Of a stretch of DNA of 64,000 bases, positions 26,466-35,974 are shown piece by piece. Source of the stretch: Natronoglomus mannanivorans (GTDB lineage: Archaea; Halobacteriota; Halobacteria; Halobacteriales; Natrialbaceae); assembly GCA_025517485.1 (NCBI GenBank), contig JAOPKB010000016.1, positions 82,330 to 146,329 of the forward strand, read 5' to 3'. The translations under genes were made by a program, and so were the position numbers. Numbering within the stretch: the first letter of the stretch is position 1; every line of letters begins with the position of its first letter. The notes beneath the pieces are model-generated. The model did no database searches. It was not told the origin of the DNA and saw only the letters and a program-made list of their open reading frames with translations.

Positions 26466-27302
26466 ATGAGCACGCTCGAGACCGACGTCATCGAACTGTG
26501 GGAGCGCAAGCAAAACGACGAGGTCGACGCCGACTCGGCAGGCGAGGACGAACTCGCGACGTTAGACGAGTTCCTCGCTGCCCTCGAGGCCGGGGAGGTT
26601 CGCGCCGCAGAGCCCCACGATGGGACGTGGGAGGCCAACGAGTGGGTCAAACAGGGCATCTTGCTGAACTTCGGTCTGCGGGAGACGGCGCCGCGGGAGT
26701 ACGGCGGTGTCACCTACAACGACGTCCTGCCGCTTGCGGACACGAGCGAGTACGGCGACCGCGGCTCGCGAAACACGCCCGACGGGACCGTCGTCCGTCA
26801 GGGCGCTCACGTCGGCTCCGACTGCATTCTGATGAGCCCCGCGTTCGTCAATATCGGCGCCTACGTCGGCGACGGCACGCTCGTCGACTCCTGTGACACG
26901 GTGGGATCGTGCGCTCAGATCGGCTCGAACGTCAAACTCGGCGCGAACACCCTCATCGGAGGTGTGCTCGAGCCCGTCGAGAACGCGCCCGTGGTGATCG
27001 AGGACGACGTCTCGCTGGGAGCGGGCTGTCGCGTGACCTCCGGCTTCGTGGTCGGCGAGAACAGCGTCGTCGGCGAGAACACCCTTCTCACGCCGCGAAT
27101 CCCGGTCTACGACCTCGTCGAGGAGGAAGTCGTCTACGGCGAACTTCCCGCGAACCGGCGTGCCTTCACCCGCTTCGTCGAGTCCTCCGTCAGCGACCAC
27201 GACCTCTTCGAGGGCGGGGCGTACAAACCCGCCGTCGTCGCGACCGATCTGGCCGAGGAGACGCTCGAGGCGACCGAGCGCGAGGACGCGTTGCGGGAGT
27301 GA
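26466..27302 (+). CDS. dapD: Tetrahydrodipicolinate N-succinyltransferase
   Basis: A 278-residue left-handed beta-helix enzyme that succinylates tetrahydrodipicolinate. The hexapeptide repeats are evident: the stretch GAHVGSDCILMSPAFVNIGAY with VGDGTLVDSCDTVGSCAQIGSNVKLG is described here in parts. VIEDDVSLGAGCRV follows. This fixes the succinylase branch of diaminopimelate synthesis. The next plus-strand pathway gene, lysA, begins 2.3 kb later, after two opposite-strand genes. Starts at the ATG at 26466. Confidence 0.93.
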   Translation: MSTLETDVIELWERKQNDEVDADSAGEDELATLDEFLAALEAGEVRAAEPHDGTWEANEWVKQGILLNFGLRETAPREYGGVTYNDVLPLADTSEYGDRGSRNTPDGTVVRQGAHVGSDCILMSPAFVNIGAYVGDGTLVDSCDTVGSCAQIGSNVKLGANTLIGGVLEPVENAPVVIEDDVSLGAGCRVTSGFVVGENSVVGENTLLTPRIPVYDLVEEEVVYGELPANRRAFTRFVESSVSDHDLFEGGAYKPAVVATDLAEETLEATEREDALRE

Positions 27303-27350
27303 GGCGATCGAGGAGGTGCTGTCAGCGGTAAGCCGGCAGCTCACGATTTC

Positions 27351-28148
27351 TCACAGGGATTCGACGAAGTCACTCAGCACTCGGTTGAACCGGTCCGGTT
27401 GCTCGACGGTGAGGCAGTGTCCGCTTTCCTCGAACAGCTCGAACCGAGTGTCCGGGATCAGATCCGCGGCGTATTCGACGGATTCGACGCTTCGCCACTT
27501 CTCGTCGGCTCCGGCGCACACGAGCGTCGGGACATCGATTTCGGTGAGGACGGCTCGGTAATCACAGAGCAACTCCAGCAGCATCGCCCCCTTGATCGAT
27601 GGCGGTGTTCGTGACCCCTCGTCGAGCATCGTGGTTCGCAGCACTCGAGACGGCGGTTCTTTGAGCAGCGCCTCGATCTGGCGTTCGATGAGCTCGAACG
27701 GGTCCGTCTGGATGCTGCGGAGGGTCTCCGCGAGTCCGTCGACGTCGTACGATCCGTAGTCGTAGTCGTCGCGTCGCATCGGTGAGGGCTCCATGTCGAC
27801 GTCGACCAGCGCTCGCACTCGGCCACTGCCGAACTGATCGAGATACTCCCACGAGACGATCGCGCCCATCGACCAGCCGACGATGACGGCGTTCTCGAGC
27901 TCGAGGTGGTCGAGAACGACGTGTAAATCGCGGGCGTGCTGGGCCAGTGTGTGTCCCAGTTCCGTCTTTGCCGATCGACCGTGGCCCCTGAAATCGAAGG
28001 CCACTGTCCGAAACTCGTCGGAAAGACCCGTCAACTGCGGCTCGAAGTACCGACAGCCCGCCCACGCCCCGTGGAGAAAGACGAGCGGGTCATCCTCGCC
28101 GTGGTCCTCGTAATAGATGTCTGCACCGTTGCACTGGACGATTGGCAT
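27351..28148 (-). CDS. Alpha/beta hydrolase
   Basis: A 265-residue alpha/beta-hydrolase fold protein. The oxyanion motif HGAWAG, the nucleophile elbow GWSMGA (Ser), the acid in the VCAGADEKW region, and the late histidine in ESGHCL are all visible. The start is the ATG at 28148; a longer frame extends to 28559 across AT-richer DNA and into the neighbouring gene, and is rejected. The substrate is unknown. It sits backwards inside the dap cluster with its stop 48 bases from the dapD stop. Confidence 0.88.
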   Translation of the reverse strand: MPIVQCNGADIYYEDHGEDDPLVFLHGAWAGCRYFEPQLTGLSDEFRTVAFDFRGHGRSAKTELGHTLAQHARDLHVVLDHLELENAVIVGWSMGAIVSWEYLDQFGSGRVRALVDVDMEPSPMRRDDYDYGSYDVDGLAETLRSIQTDPFELIERQIEALLKEPPSRVLRTTMLDEGSRTPPSIKGAMLLELLCDYRAVLTEIDVPTLVCAGADEKWRSVESVEYAADLIPDTRFELFEESGHCLTVEQPDRFNRVLSDFVESL

Positions 28149-28296
28149 AGCGGTGATCGTACGGTATACAACTGCATAATCGTACTCTGTGAAATCGACT
28201 GAACGCCCAAATATGGGGAACAAATCGGTCGCGTGCAAGACGTATTTCCCGTTCGATGTATTGATCACTGCCTCAGTCGACCTCCAAACACCTCTT

Positions 28297-29373
28297 TCAG
28301 AGATAGCGGACGACCGCTTCGCGATACGCAGCAGCACGCTCGTCACGTTCCGAAGGGGACGCATCTTGGTACCAGAGCGGGAGACAGGCCATCGCGTCCA
28401 GACGACACGTAAGTCGATAGATTCGCATTCGTTCGCGGGTGGCCTCGTCGAACGACCAGTCATCTCGAGTGTCGGTGTAGGCAGTTCGCAACGCCTGGCG
28501 TAATTCATCTGTCCGCTCGGCGTCGTCCGAGTCGGGCGTGAGCAGCAACGACTCTGCATTTGCGATGTTGAACGCGGGCGAAGCCGACAGGACGACGCCC
28601 CAATCGAGTACTGCTTGCGCCGTCCCTGTCTCCGGATCGACCAGCAGGTTTCCGTATCTGTAGTCCTGGTGGCAGTACGTCGGCGGGTTCGGAGCCGAGA
28701 GTTTCGGAATCGTCTCCCTGAGGTACTGTCGAACTTCGGGAACGATATCGGCGAATCGACGTTTGTCGTCCGCTAGGTCCGGAAAGTACCCACCACTGGT
28801 GAGACTCTCGAGTGTGTCTTCGTAGGATGCGAGCAGCCAGTCGTGGAACTCGTCATAGCGGGGTGACTCCTCGGTGTCGAGCACGGTCAGTTCCCCGTTC
28901 TGGACGCCGAGCCGACCGACACTCTCGAGTGACCCGAGCGTGTGCAACTGTGCGAGGTTCCGACCTGCCTCACGACAGATTTGCTCGCGGACAGTGTCAG
29001 AAAGAGAGTGCGGATTTCCTTCGTAGTTCTCACCGTCGACGTACTCCATGAGGTAGAACGGGGCAGGCAACGTGTCGTGATCGTCACAGTAGCCGAACAC
29101 CGCCGGCACTGGAATCGTCGTTTCCCGCCCGACGAGTGCCAGCATCCGCGGTTCGGCGCGAGCGGTTTCGGGCTCGACCCATTCGGCTGTCGATGCTTTC
29201 AGAACGACCGTTCGCACGCCCTCGGGTGTCCCAACCTCGAGGAAGGCGACGAAATCGGTGCCGTGACTGGCACGATCGATCGATTGCACGTCCCACGATG
29301 GCTCGAGATGTCGAACCATCTCGTAGACGAGTTCGTCGGGAACGTCGGCAGAAGGCGATGGCTCGTCAGTCAT
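28297..29373 (-). CDS. Aminoglycoside phosphotransferase-fold kinase
   Basis: A 358-residue kinase-like protein of the phosphotransferase (APH/choline kinase/homoserine kinase) family. The catalytic loop is CHQDYRYGNLLVD, with His-x-Asp and Asn, followed by the metal-binding LDWG. An earlier hinge-like segment, FYLMEYVDGENY, is also typical. The substrate could be a small alcohol, sugar or acyl-CoA derivative; resistance to a drug cannot be inferred. With the hydrolase it forms the insertion between dapD and lysA. The 148 bases between the two are AT-richer than the surroundings. Confidence 0.85.
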   Translation of the reverse strand: MTDEPSPSADVPDELVYEMVRHLEPSWDVQSIDRASHGTDFVAFLEVGTPEGVRTVVLKASTAEWVEPETARAEPRMLALVGRETTIPVPAVFGYCDDHDTLPAPFYLMEYVDGENYEGNPHSLSDTVREQICREAGRNLAQLHTLGSLESVGRLGVQNGELTVLDTEESPRYDEFHDWLLASYEDTLESLTSGGYFPDLADDKRRFADIVPEVRQYLRETIPKLSAPNPPTYCHQDYRYGNLLVDPETGTAQAVLDWGVVLSASPAFNIANAESLLLTPDSDDAERTDELRQALRTAYTDTRDDWSFDEATRERMRIYRLTCRLDAMACLPLWYQDASPSERDERAAAYREAVVRYL

Positions 29374-29593
29374 GCGATTCCGTTCAGCGTATCATACAAA
29401 AAGTGATCGGGGGGAATGGGTGAGAAACACTATCATGGGGGGCACTGCTTCTCGAACGAACGCACCGCTCGAGACGCGCGCTGGTCGACCGTGTCGAACG
29501 ACGACACTCGAGGTGGGAGCAGGCAACGATCGGATCGCCCGCGAACCAGGCGAACCAACAGATTCAATCCCCGCAGTTACGTCGAGTCGCACA

Positions 29594-30853
29594 ATGACCG
29601 ACCTCGCCGACTCGCCGCTGGTTCGTCGTCTCGCCGACTGGGACGACGACCGCCTCGAGTCTCTGGCCGACGAGTACGACACGCCGCTGTACGTGATGGA
29701 CCTCGATCGCGTCACGGAGAACTACGCGCGCTTTTCGGCCGCGTTCCCCGACGCCCACGTGATGTACGCCGCGAAAGCTCACACCGGGAAGGCGGTTCTC
29801 GAGGCCGTCCTCGAGGCCGGTGGGGACATCGAGTGTGCGGCGTGGGGCGAACTCCAGCGCTCGATCGACGCGGGCGCGGACCCGAACACGCTGCAGTACA
29901 CGGCGGTGAACCCGCCGGATCACGATCTCGACTACGCCGTGGACCTGGCCGCCGAGAACCCCGGCCTGACGATCACCATCGGCGCGAGGGACACGCTCGA
30001 CCGCCTCGCAGAGCGGGACTACGACGGTCGGATCGCAATCCGGATCAACCCCGGCATCGGGACGGGCCACCACGAGAAGGTCGCGACCGGGGCCGACGCG
30101 AAGTTCGGGATTCCCTACGACGAGGTCCCCGAAGTGGCCGACCGCGTCCGCAGGGAATTCGACCTCGTGGGCATCCACGCCCACGCCGGCAGCGGCGTCC
30201 TCACCGACGGTCTCGAGGATCACTGCCGAGCGATCTCCCGCGTCGGCGAGATGGCCCGCCGGGTCGGCGACGACGAACTGGAGTTCGTCGACGTCGGCGG
30301 CGGCTACGGCGTCCCCTATCGCGAGGACGAGGAGCCCCTGGACCTCGAGAAGACCGCGGACATGGTCCGCGAGGCGGTCGGCGACCTCGACGCGACGCTG
30401 AAACTCGAGCCCGGCCGGTACATCGTCGCCGACGCGGGGCTCATTTTGAGCACCGTCAACACGGTAAAGGAGGCCCCGGACACCACCGTCGTCGGCATCG
30501 ACGCGAGCCTGGCGACGCTGATCCGGCCGGCGATGTTCGGCTCTTACCACCCGATGCGAAACGTCAGCGCACCCGACAGGGAGCCCCATCCCGTCACCGT
30601 CGGCGGCCCGGTCTGTACCAGCGCGGACGTCTTCGCTCACGACCGGCCGATCGCCCGGCCGGAGCGCGAGGACGTGATCGCAATCGGCAACGCCGGCTCC
30701 TACGGCTACGAACTCGCCAGCCAGTTCCACTCCCAGCCCAGACCCGCGGAGGTCGCCATCGAGGACGGCGACAGTCGTGTGGTTCGGCGCCGGGAGTCAC
30801 TCGAGGACGTGACGCGCGTCGAGCGAGAGGCGGACGCGACTGGCGATCGATGA
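29594..30853 (+). CDS. lysA: Diaminopimelate decarboxylase
   Basis: Pyridoxal-phosphate enzyme that decarboxylates meso-diaminopimelate to lysine. It has 419 residues in an alanine-racemase-like barrel. The cofactor Lys61 is in MYAAKAHTG. The phosphate-binding DVGGGYG and the dimer-interface Cys in GGPVCTSADVFA and the GNAGSYGYELASQFH segment are also seen. The start is the ATG at 29594; the frame opens at 29372 but that region is non-homologous. It overlaps dapE by 4 bases (ATGA). Confidence 0.95.
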   Translation: MTDLADSPLVRRLADWDDDRLESLADEYDTPLYVMDLDRVTENYARFSAAFPDAHVMYAAKAHTGKAVLEAVLEAGGDIECAAWGELQRSIDAGADPNTLQYTAVNPPDHDLDYAVDLAAENPGLTITIGARDTLDRLAERDYDGRIAIRINPGIGTGHHEKVATGADAKFGIPYDEVPEVADRVRREFDLVGIHAHAGSGVLTDGLEDHCRAISRVGEMARRVGDDELEFVDVGGGYGVPYREDEEPLDLEKTADMVREAVGDLDATLKLEPGRYIVADAGLILSTVNTVKEAPDTTVVGIDASLATLIRPAMFGSYHPMRNVSAPDREPHPVTVGGPVCTSADVFAHDRPIARPEREDVIAIGNAGSYGYELASQFHSQPRPAEVAIEDGDSRVVRRRESLEDVTRVEREADATGDR

Positions 30854-31971
30854 CCGCGACCGCCGAGTTCGACCTCGAGCGCTTTCACGCCGAGGCCGTG
30901 CAGACGCCCTCCCATCACGAGGAGGGCGTCGAGAAGATGCGAGCGTTGCTCTGCGAGACGCTTCGCGAAGCGGGCCACGAACCGCGAGTCGACGAACTGG
31001 GCAACGTGCTCGCGAGTCGTGGACTCGAGGAAGGTGACGACGATCTCGAGGACGAACGCGACGACCCCCACCTCGTGCTCAACACCCACATCGACACGGT
31101 CGCACCGCACGTCCCCTACGAACGCGACGGTGACGTGGTCCGTGGGCGAGGTGCCTGCGACGCCAAGGGCCCGCTGGCGGCACTGCTGGCGACGTTCTGC
31201 CGCGTCGAACCCACCGAGGGTCGACTCACGCTCGCGATCACGTCCGACGAGGAGACCCTCCAGACGGGCGCCGAACACCTCCAGAACACGCTGTCGGCAG
31301 ACGGCTACATCGTCGGCGAGCCGACCGATCTCGACGTCTGTATCGCCGCTCGAGGCCAGTGTGAAGGCACCGTCACCGTCCGGGGAGAGAGCGGACACGC
31401 CGCCAGCGTTCCCGCCGAGAACAACGCGGTTTACGCGACCGCTCGAGTGCTCGCGGCCCTCGAGCGCTACGACGAGGACGCGGGCCCGGACGCGGATCCC
31501 GTCCTCGGAGCCCCGAAACTGACGGCGACGATGCTCGAAGCCGGCGAGGCGTCGAATCGAGTGCCAGAGGGGTGTCGAGTGACGTTCGACAGGCGATCGG
31601 TGCCGCCGGAGACGAGCGACTCGTTTCGGGAGACGTTACGAGCGTATCTCGAGGAGCAACTCCCGGACGTCGAACTCGCCGTCGACCTCATCCGACCGGA
31701 CACGCCGTTTCCGGACGCGTTCGTAACCGATTCGGAGGACGAACTCGTTCAGATCTTGCAGGCAGAAAGCGGCGGCGACGTTCGAGCGTTCGGCGCGGCG
31801 ACCGAGGCCTCTTACTTCGCGAAAGACGCACCGACCGTCGTCTTTGGCCCGGGCGTGCTGGCCGACGACGAAGGGGCGGTCGCCCACGCCGAACGCGAAT
31901 ACGTCCGACTCGAGGACGTCGAACGCGCCGGCGAGATAGTCGCTGAGACGGTTCGGCGGATCGTCGGTTGA
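30850..31971 (+). CDS. dapE: M20 peptidase, succinyl-diaminopimelate desuccinylase
   Basis: Removes succinate from N-succinyl-LL-diaminopimelate. It has 373 residues. Dizinc motifs: NTHIDTV (His, Asp), CDAKGPLAA (bridging Asp), DEETLQTGAEH (catalytic Glu pair), and GATEAS near the C-terminus for the last ligand. It is placed as dapE by its overlap with lysA and by dapD upstream; an ArgE/LysK-type role is the alternative. An Asp/Glu insertion (about residues 62-72) sits just before the first metal motif. No dapF gene lies between lysA and this gene. Confidence 0.85.
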   Translation: MTATAEFDLERFHAEAVQTPSHHEEGVEKMRALLCETLREAGHEPRVDELGNVLASRGLEEGDDDLEDERDDPHLVLNTHIDTVAPHVPYERDGDVVRGRGACDAKGPLAALLATFCRVEPTEGRLTLAITSDEETLQTGAEHLQNTLSADGYIVGEPTDLDVCIAARGQCEGTVTVRGESGHAASVPAENNAVYATARVLAALERYDEDAGPDADPVLGAPKLTATMLEAGEASNRVPEGCRVTFDRRSVPPETSDSFRETLRAYLEEQLPDVELAVDLIRPDTPFPDAFVTDSEDELVQILQAESGGDVRAFGAATEASYFAKDAPTVVFGPGVLADDEGAVAHAEREYVRLEDVERAGEIVAETVRRIVG

Positions 31972-32058
31972 CGCCATCGGTGGGTGTCGGTCTGTTTCGG
32001 ACTCGGCGACTCGACTCGAGAGTCGGTGTGTGATCGGGATCGGAACCGAGACCGGCCG

Positions 32059-33402
32059 TCACGTCGTATCCAGATCTAGTCGAGAGAGCGCCCAGTCTCC
32101 CGGTGTACTGTCCTCGACGGCAGTCTCCGGGCCGACCTCACGTGCGAGCAACGACCGGGTCGACGGTTGAATGACCGACGAGAGCGGGCGTCGTGTGTCG
32201 GGATAGAACAGGTATCGCAGCGGCGAGGGGAGCGTGTCTCCGAACGCGGTGACGAAACTCCGATCGCTGTACTCGGCGAGTACGTCGACGAGGAGTCGTT
32301 CGAGTGCGTTCGGGTGAGTGTCGATCGACCGCGGGAGCGAGTCGACGATCCGAACGTAGTCGTCGACCGGCGAGACGATCAGCGCGGCGACCGGCGTCCC
32401 CTCCCAGCGGGCGACGTACGTGACGTACTCTTGGGTCGGATTCTGGAGTCGCCAGCGGTAGAACGCCGCCGTTCGGTTCGCGTGGGCGGCGTCGGGAATC
32501 GAACGCCGATAGATGGACTCGAGTGTCTTCGCCGGTGGCGTGTCGTGGCGCTCGACGGTCACGCCGGGTGTGGACGTGGTGACCAGTCGGTCACGGACGC
32601 GATGGGCGCCGGCTGTCGTTGTCCCGAGGGCGCGGTCGACCGCCGCGATCGACTGTCCGTCGAAGACGTCGATCGGGAAGCGGGTGGTATTGGTACCGGT
32701 AGTGTGCGTGGTCGTTCTGGTCGTCGACGTGGAGTTGGAGTTGGTGTCGGTGTCGGAAGAGGAAGAAGAGGTCCCATCGAAATCGGACTCGGCGGTCGAA
32801 GGGGACAACCGCGAACTGACGAGCGTGCTCAGTGCGGCGACCGGGTTCTGGGGTCGGTAATACATCGGGACGGTTCCGATTTCACGCCAGCCGTGCTTGA
32901 GATTCCCCGGCTTCGAGTTCGCGTTCGGGAAGTTGAAGAAAAACGAGGGAGTGCCGTCGCTGTATCGGTCGAGTGCGTACTCGTTCATCCGACTGAAGAG
33001 ACCACGTCGCTGGTGGTCCGGATGGACCATCGTATCACACGGCTGGAACGCGATGCGGGTCTCGCCGTCGATCCGCATCTCCATCGGGAAAAACGAGCGA
33101 CAGCCGACGAGCGTGTCGTTCTGTTCGGCGACGACGATCGGGACGTGATCGACGTAGGGATTCTCCTCGTACTTCCAGTCGAACCAGCGAGTGCCACGAT
33201 CACGATCGAAGACGGTACCGTACAGCGACAGAAACGACGCTCTGTCACCGTCTCGGAACTGACGAACGGAATACGACTTCGATCGCGACGTGGATGTAGA
33301 TCTAGATTTCTGGAACGGAATCACGATTGGGTGCTCCTCGAGGGAATCGTTTGTATTCGACCGACCGCCCTGTTCACCGTTCTCTCGACGAGGGTGCACC
33401 AT
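32059..33402 (-). CDS. GNAT-type acetyltransferase-like protein with Ser/Thr linker
   Basis: A 447-residue protein. Residues 40-190 form a GNAT fold with the acetyl-CoA signature HPDHQRRGLFSRM. A linker of Ser, Thr, Asp and Asn repeats (about residues 200-245) follows. The C-terminal half (YVTYVARWEGTPVAALIVSP, then LLVDVLAEYSDRSF) looks like a second, degenerate GNAT-type domain. Two-domain proteins of this kind in haloarchaea often occur with surface-polysaccharide genes, but none are nearby here. The acceptor is unknown. The first 40 residues are low complexity. Confidence 0.65.
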   Translation of the reverse strand: MVHPRRENGEQGGRSNTNDSLEEHPIVIPFQKSRSTSTSRSKSYSVRQFRDGDRASFLSLYGTVFDRDRGTRWFDWKYEENPYVDHVPIVVAEQNDTLVGCRSFFPMEMRIDGETRIAFQPCDTMVHPDHQRRGLFSRMNEYALDRYSDGTPSFFFNFPNANSKPGNLKHGWREIGTVPMYYRPQNPVAALSTLVSSRLSPSTAESDFDGTSSSSSDTDTNSNSTSTTRTTTHTTGTNTTRFPIDVFDGQSIAAVDRALGTTTAGAHRVRDRLVTTSTPGVTVERHDTPPAKTLESIYRRSIPDAAHANRTAAFYRWRLQNPTQEYVTYVARWEGTPVAALIVSPVDDYVRIVDSLPRSIDTHPNALERLLVDVLAEYSDRSFVTAFGDTLPSPLRYLFYPDTRRPLSSVIQPSTRSLLAREVGPETAVEDSTPGDWALSRLDLDTT

Positions 33403-33940
33403 TCCACGCCCGGCAGGCCATTATAGTGACGCCTTGAACCTGCAGCCTCGATCTCTCTCCTTCCTCCGAAAATCGTCGGTATATGGCCACCAGAGCGTTC
33501 CTGTGGCCAGATCACTCGAACGTGACACAGAGGAAATCGGTGTCGAGAGACTGGTTAGAACGCGGATACAAATCTATCCTGTACGAGCCACTGGCCGTGG
33601 GCGCCACGGTAGGTACGTTTGCTACTGTTCGACCACTATCTGAGATTCGGAACCGGGGTCGCCACCCGAGACTCGAGACTCGAGACTGCGTAGTACTGAC
33701 TCAGACGACGTGGAAAGCGAGAGAGGCGAAAGGTGGTCGACGAGAGTGCGGAGTCCGCTCGTTCCTAGGAGACGAGCGGCGACGGGCCGGAGCGACGCGC
33801 AGTTGTGTTGCCGGATCGACGTGAAAAGCGTCGGGTACCGGCATCTAACGATTGGCCGGAGACCACAAAAAGACAGCGGTCTGAATCGGCCGTCCCTCGT
33901 GGTACCACGGCACGCCCAGCGACGGGAGTGACGCGACACG
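33403..33940. other. 538-base gap with simple repeats, no gene seen
   Basis: Only frames with Arg/Ser-rich, non-homologous translations occur. A tandem CGAGACT unit (33671-33690) is a simple-sequence repeat. The region separates the two flanking minus-strand genes; the promoter of the GNAT gene must lie in its first part. Confidence 0.5.
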
Positions 33941-34792
33941 CTACAGTCGTCGGTCCCGTAGCGCTGGAAACTCCTCCCGGACGCGGCCGACACGTCCCGG
34001 GTCGAGCTCTGCACTCACCAGCGTTGGCTCGTCACCGCTCGAGGCTACCGGCACGCCCCACGGATCGTAGACGGTCGACCGACCGAGGAGCGTCGCGTCG
34101 TCGAACTCGCCGCTGCCGTTGATCGTCGCCAGATAACACTGGTTCTCGATCGCTCGCGCCTGCGAGAGCGTCTCCCAGTGTTCGATCCGTGGATAGGGCC
34201 ACGCACTGGGGACGAGCAGGAGGTCGGCTCCCTCGGTGACGAGCCGACGGTAGAGTTCGGGAAATCGGAGATCGTAGCAGGTCGTCACACCGATCGTAAA
34301 CCCACCGACAGGGGCGACCTCGAGGCGGTCGCCGGGAACGAGCAGTTCGCTCTCGGCGGAGTCGTAGCCGAAGAGGTGGTGTTTGCGGTAGACGAGTACG
34401 ACGTCGCCCGTCGAGTCGATCAGCGCGGCGGTGTTCGCGAGTCCCTCGTCGGCGGGCGTCTCGACCGACTCGGTCTCGGACAGATCCTCGACGATACTCC
34501 CGGCCAGCACTGCAACACCGTGATCGGCAGCCGCCTCTCGTATCCGCGTGAGCGTCTCGCCCTCGAGCGGTTCGGCCGCTCGCTGGTAGCAGTCGAACGC
34601 GAAGTAGCCGACGGTGAACAGTTCGGGGAGGGCGACGAGGTCTGTGCCCTTCTCGGCTGCGCGTTCGATCGCCTCGAGTGCGCGGTCGATGTTGCCGTCG
34701 ACGTCGCCGGCCTCGACGTGAATCTGGGCGAGTGTCAGTGTGAGCGAGGGCTGTGAATCGGTCGATCGTGGCGCGTCCGGTTCGGGCGACAT
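33941..34792 (-). CDS. Carbon-nitrogen hydrolase (nitrilase superfamily)
   Basis: A 283-residue amidase-type enzyme. The catalytic triad is complete: Glu57 in ALPELF, Lys137 in YRKHHLF, and Cys172 in TTCYDLRFPEL. The family acts on amides such as omega-amides or N-carbamoyl compounds; the QARAIENQCYLATIN segment is also typical. A small Ser/Thr/Glu insertion lies near residue 106. The start overlaps the stop of the SRPBCC gene by one base (TAATG), so the two are probably translated together. Confidence 0.9.
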   Translation of the reverse strand: MSPEPDAPRSTDSQPSLTLTLAQIHVEAGDVDGNIDRALEAIERAAEKGTDLVALPELFTVGYFAFDCYQRAAEPLEGETLTRIREAAADHGVAVLAGSIVEDLSETESVETPADEGLANTAALIDSTGDVVLVYRKHHLFGYDSAESELLVPGDRLEVAPVGGFTIGVTTCYDLRFPELYRRLVTEGADLLLVPSAWPYPRIEHWETLSQARAIENQCYLATINGSGEFDDATLLGRSTVYDPWGVPVASSGDEPTLVSAELDPGRVGRVREEFPALRDRRL

Positions 34793-35223
34793 TACTGCGC
34801 TCGCAGCTGCGCCTCGAGTTCGGTTCGCAAGTTCTCGAGTTCGCCGTCGAGGTTCCGTTTGAAGAATCGCTCGACGCCGGGGACCTTCCCGTCGACGACG
34901 AAGCTGTTCTCGAGGCGTGTTCCGTCCTCGGTCTCGACGATCTCGTGTTCACCGGTAACGTCTAAGACCCTCGAGGAGCCGACGAACTTCACGTACTCGG
35001 GCGGTCGCCGAGTCACGTCTTCGGTCTCGACGGTGACCGTCTTGTTGACGAACGGAATCGGCAAGGCGACGTGCCAGGTCGCACGGCGTCCGTCCGGGTC
35101 GTCGACGCTGTACTCGCGAACGACGCTGATCGCTCGAGCGCGAAACTCGGGATCGGCGATGAACTCCCAGATGCGTTCCGGTGAGGCGTCGACCTCGAAG
35201 GAACGCTCGACCCGCACAGTCAT
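34792..35223 (-). CDS. SRPBCC-fold protein (polyketide cyclase/CoxG-like)
   Basis: A 143-residue START/Bet v1-type ligand-binding protein. The N-terminal strand and helix VERSFEVDASPERIWEFIADPEF is typical, and a long C-terminal helix (RFFKRNLDGELENLRTELEAQL) closes the pocket. No catalytic residues can be assigned. It forms a two-gene unit with the downstream nitrilase-type hydrolase. Confidence 0.8.
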   Translation of the reverse strand: MTVRVERSFEVDASPERIWEFIADPEFRARAISVVREYSVDDPDGRRATWHVALPIPFVNKTVTVETEDVTRRPPEYVKFVGSSRVLDVTGEHEIVETEDGTRLENSFVVDGKVPGVERFFKRNLDGELENLRTELEAQLRAQ

Positions 35224-35278
35224 GCCACTAGGTAGGGAGAGTCGAGTGTAAAAAGACGGTGAAAGCGGGCGTGTGAGT

Positions 35279-35503
35279 TCAGCTTACCGTCACTTTCCAC
35301 GTCGTCGAGCGGGCGCGTCCCCACTTCTCGATGTCGACCTCGTCTGATTTCTCTGCGAGGTGTGGGAGTCTCGCACCGACCTGTTTCGAAGAGAGTCCGA
35401 TGGCGTCTGCGATGTTCTTCGCGCGGAAGTACTGCTCACCCCGGGCTGCGCTCTCGCGGAGGTACGAGACGATCCGCTGCTCTTCGTCGGAGTAGTCGGT
35501 CAT
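35279..35503 (-). CDS. Small winged-helix protein (DUF7123 type)
   Basis: A 74-residue protein. Residues 5-55 form a helix-turn-helix: EEQRIVSYLRESA, FRAKNIADAIGLSSKQVGARLPHL, with a C-terminal beta wing (EKWGRARSTTWKV). A predicted DNA-binding regulator with a conserved haloarchaeal distribution in my recollection. The start is the ATG at 35503; the longer open frame to 35671 is not used. Confidence 0.75.
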   Translation of the reverse strand: MTDYSDEEQRIVSYLRESAARGEQYFRAKNIADAIGLSSKQVGARLPHLAEKSDEVDIEKWGRARSTTWKVTVS

Positions 35504-35661
35504 CGTGATGGTCGTTATTTGGTCGTTCGTCGTCTTAACTCTTGGTAGAAGGATGAGGTATGTGAGAACGTCTCCCACCCCGCCGTCGGCGGAATCAGGT
35601 GTTCGGCTCAGTCGGCTGTGATCTCGATCTGTCCGTCGATATCGACACTCGCCGTCGCCAC

Positions 35662-35850
35662 TCAGTCCCAATGGAGGTGGATGCCGACGACCGCGAACGA
35701 GGCGAAGGCCATCGCGACCGCGAACGCCCAGCCAGCCTCAGTTTCGGGAGCAGCGACGGCCATTCCGACCGCACCGATCGTCGCAATCGCTCCGAGCAAT
35801 ATCGCGAATCCGATCCCTTTGTCCGTCGTGGTGTCCGCAGGTGTCGCCAT
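35662..35850 (-). CDS. Small two-helix membrane protein (DUF7525 type)
   Basis: A 62-residue protein with two hydrophobic segments (GIGFAILLGAIATIGAVGMAV and GWAFAVAMAFASFAVVGIHL), separated by a short acidic loop with PETEA. The start is the ATG at 35850. It faces away from the WHy protein gene at 36016. The function is unknown. Confidence 0.65.
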   Translation of the reverse strand: MATPADTTTDKGIGFAILLGAIATIGAVGMAVAAPETEAGWAFAVAMAFASFAVVGIHLHWD

Positions 35851-35974
35851 ACGCCGGCGTTGTTTCGGAGGTCTCTTAAACACACTCATTCTCGAACACT
35901 GAGGCAGGGAGAGAGGTCCGGCTACCTCGTGGTCCACTCGAATCGGTCGTCTCTTCGACACCAAACGTACCACG

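Noticed and set aside
28149..28559. Longer start for the alpha/beta hydrolase
   Set aside because: Extends into the neighbouring kinase gene and lacks homology.
29416..30849. 851-residue plus-strand frame continuing into dapE
   Set aside because: The first 480 residues are the lysA gene read in another frame; only the part from 30850 is real.
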